Positions 8,819-15,526 of a DNA stretch of 38,062 nt are shown here, piece by piece. The notes under the pieces are model-generated. The model ran no database searches and was not told the origin of the DNA. It was given only the letters and a program-made list of their open reading frames with translations. Each line of letters starts with the position of its first letter. Positions within the stretch are counted from its first letter, which is position 1. The stretch is from Anaerolineales bacterium (GTDB taxonomy: Bacteria > Chloroflexota > Anaerolineae > Anaerolineales > Villigracilaceae). Location: positions 1-38,062 of the forward strand of contig JAGNWT010000036.1 in assembly GCA_017985935.1 (NCBI GenBank), read 5' to 3'. The translations under genes were made by a program, and so were the position numbers.

Positions 8819-9070
8819 ATGACTACAAAACAGGTCAAGCAGGATGAACATCTTGAAGACCCAAAGGCACTTTTGGAGTTGGCATTGATCCAGGAATACT
8901 TGCGTGAGAAGGGGCATCTGCTCGAAGATCTCAAATCTCTGCCAGCGAAAGAAGCCGAAAAGCTCATGAAGGACGCTTCGCAGTACGCATCACTGAAGAT
9001 GGAAGAAGTAAAAGCGCGGGCGAACTTCATCAACGAACTGCATGACGATGCATCGGCTTTGGAGAAGTAA
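8819..9070 (+). CDS. Small helical cytoplasmic protein, unknown
   Basis: An 83-residue, highly charged, almost entirely helical protein without Cys, signal or membrane segment. A strong RBS (GAGAGGAGG) sits 5 bp before the ATG. It has a private consensus-like promoter and a strong terminator, so it is a monocistronic, probably well-expressed gene. The sequence (for example LIQEYLREKGH and FINELHDDASALEK) suggests a helical hairpin, perhaps a partner-binding or regulatory protein. No family recognised. Confidence 0.8.
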   Translation: MTTKQVKQDEHLEDPKALLELALIQEYLREKGHLLEDLKSLPAKEAEKLMKDASQYASLKMEEVKARANFINELHDDASALEK

Positions 9071-9103
9071 ATTTTTTTTATCTGATCGAAAAGATCGTTA
9101 ATA

Positions 9104-9138
9104 AACAAACAGAGAGCCTTGCTGGCTCTCTGTTTGTT
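9104..9138. terminator. Bidirectional terminator overlapping the surE stop
   Basis: A perfect 15-bp stem, AACAAACAGAGAGCC with GGCTCTCTGTTTGTT, around the loop TTGCT. It separates the convergent small-protein and surE genes. The last two stem bases belong to the surE stop codon (9137-9139). Confidence 0.85.
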
Positions 9139-9943
9139 ATTTGCGAAGAAATTTTTCAAATTCGGTCAATTGCACTTTTGCGGTCATATCCAGATTCAGC
9201 GGAGTGACGGCGACCATTTTCTTTGTACGCAGGATGTGCGCATCTGTGCCTTCGGGGTCGTCATCAATGCCCTCGCTGTGCTTGTAGGAGATCGGGCCGG
9301 GTCGGTCCCAGGATTCTCTTTGGGCGGGAATGGGGTCATAGTATCGGTTGCGTGAAAGCCTGCCCACTTGCCACCCGGTTTCCGGCGTGGCATGACTCGG
9401 AACCTCCACTTTAAGCAGGTCCACCTCAGTGGGAAATTCCCTGTTCAGAAGCAGTTGTGCAAAATAAGCGGTGAAATATCCCGCGGCTGAAAAATCAATA
9501 TCTTCAGAGTGGCTCAGGTGGTATTCTGGCTCGGTTTGCAGGGAAACCGCCAGTGCGGGGAATCCCATCGACGCCGCTTCCATTGCCGCTCCCACCGTGC
9601 CAGAGATGGTGATTCCCATCCCGACGTTCTCACCGTAGTTGATACCAGAAACGATCAGGTCAGGTTTATTCGGGACGATCTCCAGAACGCCGTGCAGAAC
9701 CGCCTGCGCCGGAGAACCACCGACAGCGTACACGGTCCATTCCTGACCGTTGACCTGCATCTGTTCCTTCTTGATGATCCCATCTGACGTGCTGGGCAGG
9801 CTGCGACCCATGCCGGTGGATTGCTCGCGTGGCGCGGCAACGGTCACATAGCCGATCTTTGAAAGTTCGCTGGCGGCCGCCCAAAGCCCCGGGGAACGGA
9901 TACCATCGTCGTTGGTGAGTAAGATATGTGGTTTATTATTCAT
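9137..9943 (-). CDS. surE: 5'/3'-nucleotidase SurE
   Basis: A 268-residue metal-dependent phosphatase acting on nucleoside monophosphates, implicated in stationary-phase survival. Family signatures are present: LLTNDDG near the N terminus (metal-binding Asp-Asp), the serine of a RSPG loop, VSGINYGENVG with the metal-ligand Asn, and YSGTVGAAMEAA-like helices (here ISGTVGAAMEAA). The start is taken at 9943 because an upstream ATG at 9952 lies inside the -10 box TATAAT; no Shine-Dalgarno sequence is visible. It is convergent with the small helical gene and downstream of the restriction-modification pair on the same strand, but has its own -10. Confidence 0.93.
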   Translation of the reverse strand: MNNKPHILLTNDDGIRSPGLWAAASELSKIGYVTVAAPREQSTGMGRSLPSTSDGIIKKEQMQVNGQEWTVYAVGGSPAQAVLHGVLEIVPNKPDLIVSGINYGENVGMGITISGTVGAAMEAASMGFPALAVSLQTEPEYHLSHSEDIDFSAAGYFTAYFAQLLLNREFPTEVDLLKVEVPSHATPETGWQVGRLSRNRYYDPIPAQRESWDRPGPISYKHSEGIDDDPEGTDAHILRTKKMVAVTPLNLDMTAKVQLTEFEKFLRK

Positions 9944-9950
9944 GGCAGAC

Positions 9951-9956
9951 ATTATA
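9951..9956 (-). promoter_or_regulatory. -10 box of surE (leaderless arrangement)
   Basis: TATAAT on the minus strand ends 7 nt before the chosen surE ATG, so transcription should begin at or next to the start codon. No clear -35 hexamer is seen. Confidence 0.5.
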
Positions 9957-10002
9957 AACAAAAAGAACGGAAAAACCGTGGCGCTGCCTCGCAATGTGCA
10001 AT

Positions 10003-10563
10003 CTACTTGACCAGCAGTTCTCGCGGGATCTTATTGAAATAGACCACGCGTTTGTATTCCACAAGTTCCTTTTTCTTTGGCAGGTCAAAGAGACCCAATT
10101 GATGCAGGTCGGTCACCTTGACCTCAGCCATGATCTTCACCGCCGGCGGGTTGACCACGCAAAATATGACGTGGTCATGTTCGGAATAGGTATCAAAGAT
10201 CTCGTGGTCTCGATGTCCCGCTCCGCTGCTGCCTGCAAATTGAAAGGTCCAGGAGATCCCGAACCTTTGGGCAGATTCCATGCTCTGTGATTTGACATGG
10301 CAGGCATGTCCATCCACGCGCAGGTCTGGTTCGAAGGTCTTCTTGTGGGTGACGGTCACATCGACCTCTGAGCAGGTAAATCCCTTTTGGACGTACCACT
10401 GACGGACTGCGTACTCCCCGACCTTCCCGACAAATATCTGATGGATGATCGTGTTTTTATTGGATTGTCCGCGATCGCTGTAATAGCGATTGGTCCCGAC
10501 CACTTGATTGGCGAACCGCGTTGCGCTTTCAATTTCCAGTGGATTAACGATGATCTCTATCAT
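10003..10563 (-). CDS. Putative type II restriction endonuclease
   Basis: A 186-residue soluble protein encoded 8 bp after a DNA adenine methyltransferase gene. The core resembles a PD-(D/E)XK nuclease: Glu50 in a helix (VGKVGEYAV), Asp80 in FEPDLRV and HVK at residues 89-91, so the usual acidic residue before Lys is His. A following SA-x-RFGISWTFQ segment recalls a family of DNA-cleaving enzymes known to me only by pattern. Start chosen at the ATG with AAGGATC just upstream. Specificity cannot be read from sequence. It could also be a Mrr-like or solitary nuclease, but the tight methylase linkage favours a type II enzyme. Confidence 0.7.
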   Translation of the reverse strand: MIEIIVNPLEIESATRFANQVVGTNRYYSDRGQSNKNTIIHQIFVGKVGEYAVRQWYVQKGFTCSEVDVTVTHKKTFEPDLRVDGHACHVKSQSMESAQRFGISWTFQFAGSSGAGHRDHEIFDTYSEHDHVIFCVVNPPAVKIMAEVKVTDLHQLGLFDLPKKKELVEYKRVVYFNKIPRELLVK

Positions 10564-10571
10564 TGATCCTT

Positions 10572-11423
10572 TTATGAAAAGAGGTTTGGTTGAGTAGGCG
10601 GCTGACTGGGGGAGATGTCTTTACTGAGGATGAGCAACTCACGCGATTTTTTATCGTTCGCCATGCCATATGCCCATTCTGGAACGATCATTTGATGTCC
10701 GCTGTACATCTCCATGATCTCAGGACAGTTGTTGTATGACAGGATCCACGCTTCGCGTTTTTTCAAAAGTTCGCAAAGACCGGCGTGATCGAATCCCTTG
10801 TGAGTGTCGCCTTTTCTGCCATACAACGAATCTCGAATCAAGTATGGCGGGTCAAGGTACATGAAGGCGTTCGAAGCAGGTATCACTTCATGGAAATCGC
10901 CGAAGTCAACTGACAGGCTGGGTGCTTTAAATTGTGAAAGATACGAAATGGAAGATTCTGTAAATCGCAGATGACCGGGTCCCATTCCGCCGCTGAGTGT
11001 GGCGCCGGAAAACGAAGAACGATTCAGAACATAAAAAATAGCACCGCTTTCCATTGGGTCATCTATGCTGGCTTTTTGAAGCTCGTAAAATTTTTCCTTT
11101 GGAAGCGGGTAATATTTTCGGACCCTGCGAACCAGTTCCTCGGGATCGTTTTTTAAAGCCTGCCAAAAATGAACCAGCGGTTCAAAGATATCGAATCCCT
11201 TTACACGCACCCCCAGGCTTGCTGCTGCAATTTCAACAGACCCGCCGCCCAAAAAAGGAGAGACCAGCTCTTTGATATTTCCTGGTATCAAGCGCAGAAT
11301 GATCTCGACCGCCCGGGCTTTTCCGCCGGGATATCTGAGGGGCGACTTGGGATATTTGGCTCCATTGGATTTGGCGTGCAAACTCTCCATCATTTGCTTG
11401 GTTGGTTTTTTTGATGCAGACAT
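10572..11423 (-). CDS. DNA adenine methyltransferase, D12 (Dam-like) class
   Basis: A 283-residue N6-adenine methyltransferase. The class signature is complete: PLRYPGGK (28-35), the AdoMet-binding SPFLGGGS (55-62) and catalytic DPPY (191-194), with the target recognition region between them (about 95-185). It ends 8 bp before the nuclease gene, so it is translated first and would protect host DNA. It has a TATAAT box 8 nt before the ATG and no obvious RBS. An internal start at MMESLH (residue 11) is possible but would ignore the promoter placement. Confidence 0.92.
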   Translation of the reverse strand: MSASKKPTKQMMESLHAKSNGAKYPKSPLRYPGGKARAVEIILRLIPGNIKELVSPFLGGGSVEIAAASLGVRVKGFDIFEPLVHFWQALKNDPEELVRRVRKYYPLPKEKFYELQKASIDDPMESGAIFYVLNRSSFSGATLSGGMGPGHLRFTESSISYLSQFKAPSLSVDFGDFHEVIPASNAFMYLDPPYLIRDSLYGRKGDTHKGFDHAGLCELLKKREAWILSYNNCPEIMEMYSGHQMIVPEWAYGMANDKKSRELLILSKDISPSQPPTQPNLFS

Positions 11424-11431
11424 AAGCTGGC

Positions 11432-11437
11432 ATTATA
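11432..11437 (-). promoter_or_regulatory. -10 box of the restriction-modification unit
   Basis: TATAAT on the minus strand, 8 nt before the methyltransferase ATG, again suggesting a nearly leaderless transcript. No convincing -35 at 16-18 bp. Confidence 0.45.
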
Positions 11438-11478
11438 TAACAAAAGGCAGCGGGAAATTTCAATAATCCTGTTTAATC

Positions 11479-11509
11479 AAAAAACGCCACCAGAAAGGTG
11501 ACGTTTTTT
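11479..11509 (-). terminator. Terminator of tRNA-Arg
   Basis: On the minus strand AAAAAACGTCACC pairs with GGTGGCGTTTTTT (one mismatch) around a five-nt loop, with a T-run, 10 bp after the tRNA-Arg 3' end. Confidence 0.7.
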
Positions 11510-11518
11510 GAACAATTG

Positions 11519-11592
11519 TGCTCCCGGCAGGACTCGAACCTGCGACCTATTGCTCCGCAAGCAAGCGCTCTAATCCACTGAGCTACGGAAGC
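11519..11592 (-). tRNA. tRNA-Arg(GCG)
   Basis: A 74-nt cloverleaf: acceptor GCTTCCG/CGGGAGC with one G-T pair, D stem GCTC/GAGC, anticodon stem CTTGC/GCAAT (outer pair C-T mismatched), loop TTGCGGA giving anticodon GCG, T stem GCAGG/CCTGC with TTCGAGT loop, discriminator A. No CCA is encoded. Anticodon GCG would read CGC and CGU without inosine; most bacteria use ACG. Confidence 0.88.
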
Positions 11593-11609
11593 GTTTTTGT
11601 GCGGACGGT

Positions 11610-11638
11610 ATTTTACTGTACTATTAGAAGAGGGTCAA
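11610..11638 (-). promoter_or_regulatory. Promoter of tRNA-Arg
   Basis: -35 TTGACC (11638-11633), 17-bp spacer, -10 TAAAAT (11615-11610) on the minus strand, 17 bp before the tRNA 5' end. Confidence 0.75.
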
Positions 11639-11642
11639 GTGC

Positions 11643-11671
11643 TTGACTGACAACTCACCTCACAGTAAAAT
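11643..11671 (+). promoter_or_regulatory. Promoter of the tRNA-Gly/tRNA-Ile2 unit
   Basis: -35 TTGACT (11643-11648), 17-bp spacer, -10 TAAAAT (11666-11671). The tRNA-Gly 5' end is 11 bp downstream. Its -35 box is 4 bp from the -35 box of the divergent tRNA-Arg promoter. Confidence 0.75.
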
Positions 11672-11682
11672 GGTGCTCCTGT

Positions 11683-11754
11683 GCGGGAGTCGCCAAGTGG
11701 TAAGGCATCAGCCTTCCAAGCTGATATTCGTGGGTTCGAATCCCATCTCCCGCT
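11683..11754 (+). tRNA. tRNA-Gly(TCC)
   Basis: A 72-nt cloverleaf: acceptor GCGGGAG/CTCCCGC, anticodon stem TCAGC/GCTGA, loop CTTCCAA with anticodon TCC (codons GGA/GGG), T stem GTGGG/CCCAT with TTCGAAT loop, discriminator T. CCA is not encoded. Confidence 0.95.
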
Positions 11755-11762
11755 CTCCACCG

Positions 11763-11820
11763 CAAGTGCTTCAGTGTCACGTTCGAGGTGTCAATGTGAC
11801 ACTGAACACTGAAGCACTTG
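11763..11820 (+). repeat. Overlapping inverted repeats between two tRNAs
   Basis: CAAGTGCTTCAGTGT (11763-11777) is perfectly complementary to ACACTGAAGCACTTG (11806-11820). A second, mutually exclusive pairing joins TCAGTGTCAC (11771-11780) to GTGACACTGA (11796-11805). The long hairpin lies in the tRNA-Gly/tRNA-Ile2 spacer and lacks a T-run, so it is unlikely to be a terminator. It may guide processing of the tRNA precursor. Confidence 0.8.
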
Positions 11821-11833
11821 AAATGTTTATAGC

Positions 11834-11906
11834 GGGTCCGTGGCGCAGCGGTTAGCGCAGGCGACTCATAATCGCTTGGTCGCAGGTTCGAATCCTGCCG
11901 GACCCA
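11834..11906 (+). tRNA. tRNA-Ile2(CAT), lysidine-modified type
   Basis: A 73-nt cloverleaf: acceptor GGGTCCG/CGGACCC, D stem GCGC/GCGC, anticodon stem GGCGA/TCGCT, loop CTCATAA (anticodon CAT), T stem GCAGG/CCTGC, discriminator A. The anticodon arm and variable loop match E. coli tRNA-Ile2 as I remember it, rather than elongator or initiator Met, so C34 is probably converted to lysidine by TilS to read AUA. An elongator tRNA-Met remains possible. Confidence 0.8.
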
Positions 11907-11942
11907 CAAGTTTTGATCGTTCGTACCGTCCGCAGAATTAGC

Positions 11943-11973
11943 AGACGCCAAACTTTTATGTTTGGCGTCTTTT
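11943..11973 (+). terminator. Terminator of the tRNA-Gly/tRNA-Ile2 unit
   Basis: AGACGCCAAAC pairs perfectly with GTTTGGCGTCT around TTTTAT, followed by TTT. It lies 36 bp after tRNA-Ile2 and could also serve the convergent nitrilase gene. Confidence 0.85.
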
Positions 11974-12015
11974 GTTGCAACCTCCTATGGTTCGTTTGGA
12001 AGAAGAGATCGAATT

Positions 12016-13461
12016 CTATTTATTTCTCGTCACCCACAACCCGATCAACAAACCGACCAAGCCGAGCAACATTGCATTCCCAAGCATATCGCCAACGGAG
12101 GGATACAGCGTTTTGACGGAGCCGATTGGGGTTTGGATATTTTGAATGCCAGTGAAGCCGCTTGCATTTTCTTCGAACATGTCCACGCGGTTGATGATCT
12201 TGCCATAAGCATTTGTCACCATCGATACGCCTTCACCTGTTTGGCGGAAGATGCTCATGCCATTCTCCACGGCGCGGAAGGTCGCCATGCCCGCGTGAAT
12301 GTCTTTCACTTCGTGCCAGTCATTGGCAGGGACGAAGAACAAGTCCACATTCTGTTCGCCAGCTTGCTTGACCGCATTCGGGAAGTCAGCGTCCCAACAG
12401 ATGACGGCGCTGAGTTTGCCGTAAGGTGTATCAATTGTTTGCAGAACGCCGTCGCCTTTGAGTGAGCCTTCAAAATCGTTGCCGCCATATTTGACATGCG
12501 TCAGCACGATCTCGCCGTTCGGGTCGATGATGTAGACTTTGTTCTCGGCAGGCTTTTTGCCAAGGTCGAAGACGGGCAGCACGATGTAAATATTTTTTTC
12601 TTTGGCAATTGTAGATGCGTCCGCGATCAACTTTTTAACTTGAGCTGACGAACCCATGCCCGCGCCTTCTTGCAAGACGACGATGTTCGCGCCTTCGTCT
12701 GCCAGCGAGCGGATTTGATTCAATTCGTCCATGTGCAAGTCGGAGATGACCGCTTCGTTCCCAGCCGAAAATTGAGTCATCACTTCAATCAGTTTCCCCG
12801 CTGGGAGTGAGAAGCCCGCGATCTGGGCAGTCTGTTCGGGTTGGGCGGGGAGCAGAGTCCGCCCGAGGCTGAGAGAAAGGATGAGGGCGAGCGCCCCGGC
12901 AAAGGTCCAGGAAAGAGGCGCGGGTTTTTTATCCCAAAAATGATTGACGAGGCTGGCAAACCAACTCATCACTAAAGTCACGCCCCATAGCCCTGTCACT
13001 GAGGCGATCTGCATGGCGGGCAGAAAATCGCGTTGGGAGTATGCCATTGCGCCGAAGGTGCCGAAGGGACTGCCGCTGGCGGAGAAGAAATCCATGGCTG
13101 TGTTGGCGATGGGGAAGATTAGAGTGAACCAGGCGGTCGAACCGAAGCGGCGATAGTAGATGCGGTCAATGACGTAGGGGAGTAAGCCGAGTGGGGTGGT
13201 GAGAAGGAAGAAGCCGACTTCGGCGAGCGGATGAATTTTGGACATGAAAGTTGCGCCCTGCCACGCGATAATGGTGGGGATGGCGGAGACAACCCAGAGC
13301 AGAAGGAAGTTGCGCCCGGCTTTGTCGCTTTCGCGGAAGAAGCGCATGACGAAGATGGGGATGATCCACGCTGCGAGCGGGAAGTTCCATTTGCCGCCGA
13401 CGAATAAGCCGAGGATGGCGGCGATGGCGAGGTAGAAGTAGCGAAGGGATTTGTTGTTCAT
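12016..13461 (-). CDS. Membrane-embedded nitrilase, apolipoprotein N-acyltransferase-like
   Basis: A 481-residue protein with about seven N-terminal membrane helices (residues about 7-200), a carbon-nitrogen hydrolase domain (about 212-450) and a C-terminal helix, the architecture and length of Lnt. The triad is present: Glu265 (VVLQEGA), Lys324 (THVKYG) and Cys355 (VICWDADFP). The Cys motif differs from the usual Lnt CYE, so the true substrate may not be apolipoprotein. Lnt transfers an acyl chain from phospholipid to the N-terminal Cys of lipoproteins; lipoproteins are encoded in this window at 16963 and 27204. The start at 13461 has AGGAG 6 bp upstream; an open extension further upstream has no RBS. 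Confidence 0.8.
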   Translation of the reverse strand: MNNKSLRYFYLAIAAILGLFVGGKWNFPLAAWIIPIFVMRFFRESDKAGRNFLLLWVVSAIPTIIAWQGATFMSKIHPLAEVGFFLLTTPLGLLPYVIDRIYYRRFGSTAWFTLIFPIANTAMDFFSASGSPFGTFGAMAYSQRDFLPAMQIASVTGLWGVTLVMSWFASLVNHFWDKKPAPLSWTFAGALALILSLSLGRTLLPAQPEQTAQIAGFSLPAGKLIEVMTQFSAGNEAVISDLHMDELNQIRSLADEGANIVVLQEGAGMGSSAQVKKLIADASTIAKEKNIYIVLPVFDLGKKPAENKVYIIDPNGEIVLTHVKYGGNDFEGSLKGDGVLQTIDTPYGKLSAVICWDADFPNAVKQAGEQNVDLFFVPANDWHEVKDIHAGMATFRAVENGMSIFRQTGEGVSMVTNAYGKIINRVDMFEENASGFTGIQNIQTPIGSVKTLYPSVGDMLGNAMLLGLVGLLIGLWVTRNK

Positions 13462-13556
13462 GTGGGTCTCCTGTGTGGTGCTTGGTAATTGGTGATTGTC
13501 GCTATTGTATGGATTTATCCCTTTCGCCACATCGTCCAACCCGTACAAAAGTGGAC

Positions 13557-13574
13557 ATTGTCCATTCGGACAAT
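13557..13574. promoter_or_regulatory. Inverted repeat upstream of the sensor kinase
   Basis: ATTGTCC-ATTC-GGACAAT: 7-bp arms and a 4-nt spacer, 23 bp before the kinase -10 box, in the divergent gap between the nitrilase and two-component genes. It is a candidate operator for the adjacent NarL-type regulator; the assignment is inferred from position. Confidence 0.45.
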
Positions 13575-13596
13575 ATGCCAGTGTGCCTGCCAATAG

Positions 13597-13602
13597 TAGA
13601 AT
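13597..13602 (+). promoter_or_regulatory. -10 box of the two-component operon
   Basis: TAGAAT followed after 6 nt by the kinase ATG, implying a leaderless mRNA. No Shine-Dalgarno sequence and no clear -35. Confidence 0.45.
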
Positions 13603-13608
13603 AAGCGC

Positions 13609-14805
13609 ATGGATACAAATTCTCGTCAGGATTCTTTTGTTGCCTATCCGTTCTACATTTTTATCTCCCTATTATTGGGGGCGATCGCAAGCGTTGGGGT
13701 TTGGAATTTGCGGACGGCTGGTTTAGCAGGGTCTGCATTCTTTTATGCTTTCCTTGCCATTCTTCAAATTGGTTTGTTCTGGCTGAATACACGGAAGTAT
13801 GACAGCCCGCGTTGGTGGGTTATGTATTACCCTGCTCAAGTCGTTTTGATCGTGGTCATGGTGAACCAGCCCTTTACCAGTGACATCAATCTCACCATGT
13901 TGGGGTCTTCCATTTTGTGTTTGGTGGGGGAGTCGTTGGGGATGTGGGGAAATTCGCGCCGCGCTCTATACTTGGGAATTTTTCTTTTTGTCTTTATGAC
14001 GGGTATGTTGTACTGGCAGGTGGGGCGCGAACAGATCTGGTTTGCCCTTTCCAGTATGCTGGTCAATGGCGGGTTTATCGTGTTGTTGATGGTGATGTAC
14101 AACCAGCAGTTGGCAGAACGGCAGAAAGCCGTGGAGCTTGCCGAGTCTTTGGAAAGCGCGAATGCAAAACTGGCGGCATACAACGCTAAAATCGAATCGC
14201 TGACCTTGCAGAATGAACGTCAACGCATGGCGCGGGAATTGCACGACACACTCGCGCAAGGCGTGGCGGGATTGGTCTTACAACTTGAAGCGGTTAAGGC
14301 GCATCTCACCTCGAATCGAACCGAACGTGCTGTCGCCATCGTAGAGCAATCCATCACCCGCGCACGTAGTACGTTGGCTGAATCCCGCGCCGCAATTGAT
14401 AACCTCCGTGCTGTACCTGCCAACGTGACAGATGTAGTCCGTGAAAAAGTGGAAACCTTCAAACAGTCCACGGGTGTGGCTTGTGAATTGGAACTTTCGG
14501 TGACCGAGAATCAACTTGCGGCGGAAATTATTGACCATGCCATGAACATCCTAAGCGAGTCGCTCACGAACATATCCCGCCATGCGCAAGCGAGCAACGT
14601 GAAAGTGGAATTCTTCATTCAAAAAAAAACACTACAGTTGGAAATCCGCGATAATGGCAAAGGTTTTGATGTGAAGCAAGAAACAAAGGGACACTACGGC
14701 TTGGTTGGAATGCACGAACGGGCACGCCTCACAGGCGGAATGCTGTCTATTGAATCAGATGCGAATGGGACTTGTGTGCAATTTATTGTGGGAGGTGAAG
14801 CATGA
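13609..14805 (+). CDS. NarL-family sensor histidine kinase
   Basis: A 398-residue membrane kinase. About six N-terminal helices (residues about 8-165) form a sensor without a large periplasmic loop, then a coiled coil (about 168-205), a HisKA_3 dimerisation domain with the phospho-accepting His212 in ARELHDTLAQG, and an HATPase domain with an N box (SESLTNISRHA), DNGKGF and GLVGMHERA. It overlaps the regulator by ATGA, so the pair is translationally coupled. The signal sensed by the helix bundle cannot be named; integral-membrane sensors of this kind often detect envelope stress or lipid state. Confidence 0.95.
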   Translation: MDTNSRQDSFVAYPFYIFISLLLGAIASVGVWNLRTAGLAGSAFFYAFLAILQIGLFWLNTRKYDSPRWWVMYYPAQVVLIVVMVNQPFTSDINLTMLGSSILCLVGESLGMWGNSRRALYLGIFLFVFMTGMLYWQVGREQIWFALSSMLVNGGFIVLLMVMYNQQLAERQKAVELAESLESANAKLAAYNAKIESLTLQNERQRMARELHDTLAQGVAGLVLQLEAVKAHLTSNRTERAVAIVEQSITRARSTLAESRAAIDNLRAVPANVTDVVREKVETFKQSTGVACELELSVTENQLAAEIIDHAMNILSESLTNISRHAQASNVKVEFFIQKKTLQLEIRDNGKGFDVKQETKGHYGLVGMHERARLTGGMLSIESDANGTCVQFIVGGEA

Positions 14806-15452
14806 TCCGCGTGATGATCACCGATGACCATCTCATTGTCCGCGAGGGATTGCGGCTCATTCTCGAAACCGCTGATGATATTGAAGTGGTCGGGGAAGCA
14901 GTGGATGGCGCTGAATGTTTTGAACTTGTTTCGAAATTAAATCCACAGGTCATTCTCATGGATCTGCAAATGCCGCGCATGGACGGCATTACTGCCATTG
15001 CTCACTTACGAAAAGATTTTCCCGAAATCGCCATCGTCATTCTCACCACCTACAACGAAGATGACCTGATGATCCGCGGTCTGCAATCTGGCGCGCGCGG
15101 ATATTTGCTCAAAGACTCGAGCCGCGAAAGTTTATTGGATGCGATCCACGCTGCGGCGAAAGGTGAGACGTTGCTCAAGCCAGAGATCCTCGCCCGCGTG
15201 CTTGCGCCTCAATCTGCACCCAAGTCTGCTGCACCAGCCCAAACCGAATCCACGCTGACCCTAACCGGGCGCGAACTTGAAGTCTTGCAGCTCGCAGCAA
15301 AAGGCGAGCGCAATAAAGAGATGGCGTACAAGTTGGGAATCACAGAACGAACCGTGAAGGCACATCTGCAAAGTATCTATCAAAAATTCGGCGTCGATTC
15401 CCGCGCGGCGGCGGTCGCTGTGGCGGCAGGGAAGGGATTGTTGGAGGAGTGA
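14802..15452 (+). CDS. NarL/LuxR-family response regulator
   Basis: A 216-residue DNA-binding regulator, partner of the kinase. The receiver domain (1-about 120) has the acidic pair Asp8/Asp9, phosphorylation site Asp54 (LMDLQMP), a switch Thr and Lys104-region motif (LLKDSSRE). The C-terminal LuxR-type helix-turn-helix (about 150-205) has LTGRELEVLQLAAKG and ITERTVKAHLQSIYQKF. A decayed copy of its 3' end occurs at 16777-16936. Confidence 0.95.
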   Translation: MIRVMITDDHLIVREGLRLILETADDIEVVGEAVDGAECFELVSKLNPQVILMDLQMPRMDGITAIAHLRKDFPEIAIVILTTYNEDDLMIRGLQSGARGYLLKDSSRESLLDAIHAAAKGETLLKPEILARVLAPQSAPKSAAPAQTESTLTLTGRELEVLQLAAKGERNKEMAYKLGITERTVKAHLQSIYQKFGVDSRAAAVAVAAGKGLLEE

Positions 15453-15526
15453 CTTGTTCGGTGATATAGAAACATGTTGGCTAATAAATACCTTCAGTTA
15501 TGCCTTGTGATACAAGTCAATAGCAT

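Noticed and set aside
11763..11820. Terminator after tRNA-Gly
   Set aside because: The stem is long but no T-run follows, and tRNA-Ile2 with its own good terminator lies just downstream without a clear promoter of its own.
11834..11906. tRNA-Met for the CAT anticodon tRNA
   Set aside because: The anticodon arm and variable loop fit tRNA-Ile2 as remembered from E. coli, and initiator features (a run of three G-C pairs in the anticodon stem) are absent. Elongator Met is kept as the alternative.
13462..13593. N-terminal extension of the Lnt-like nitrilase to 13593
   Set aside because: The extra 44 residues are hydrophilic and unlike Lnt N termini, no RBS precedes them, and the ATG at 13461 has AGGAG at a proper distance.
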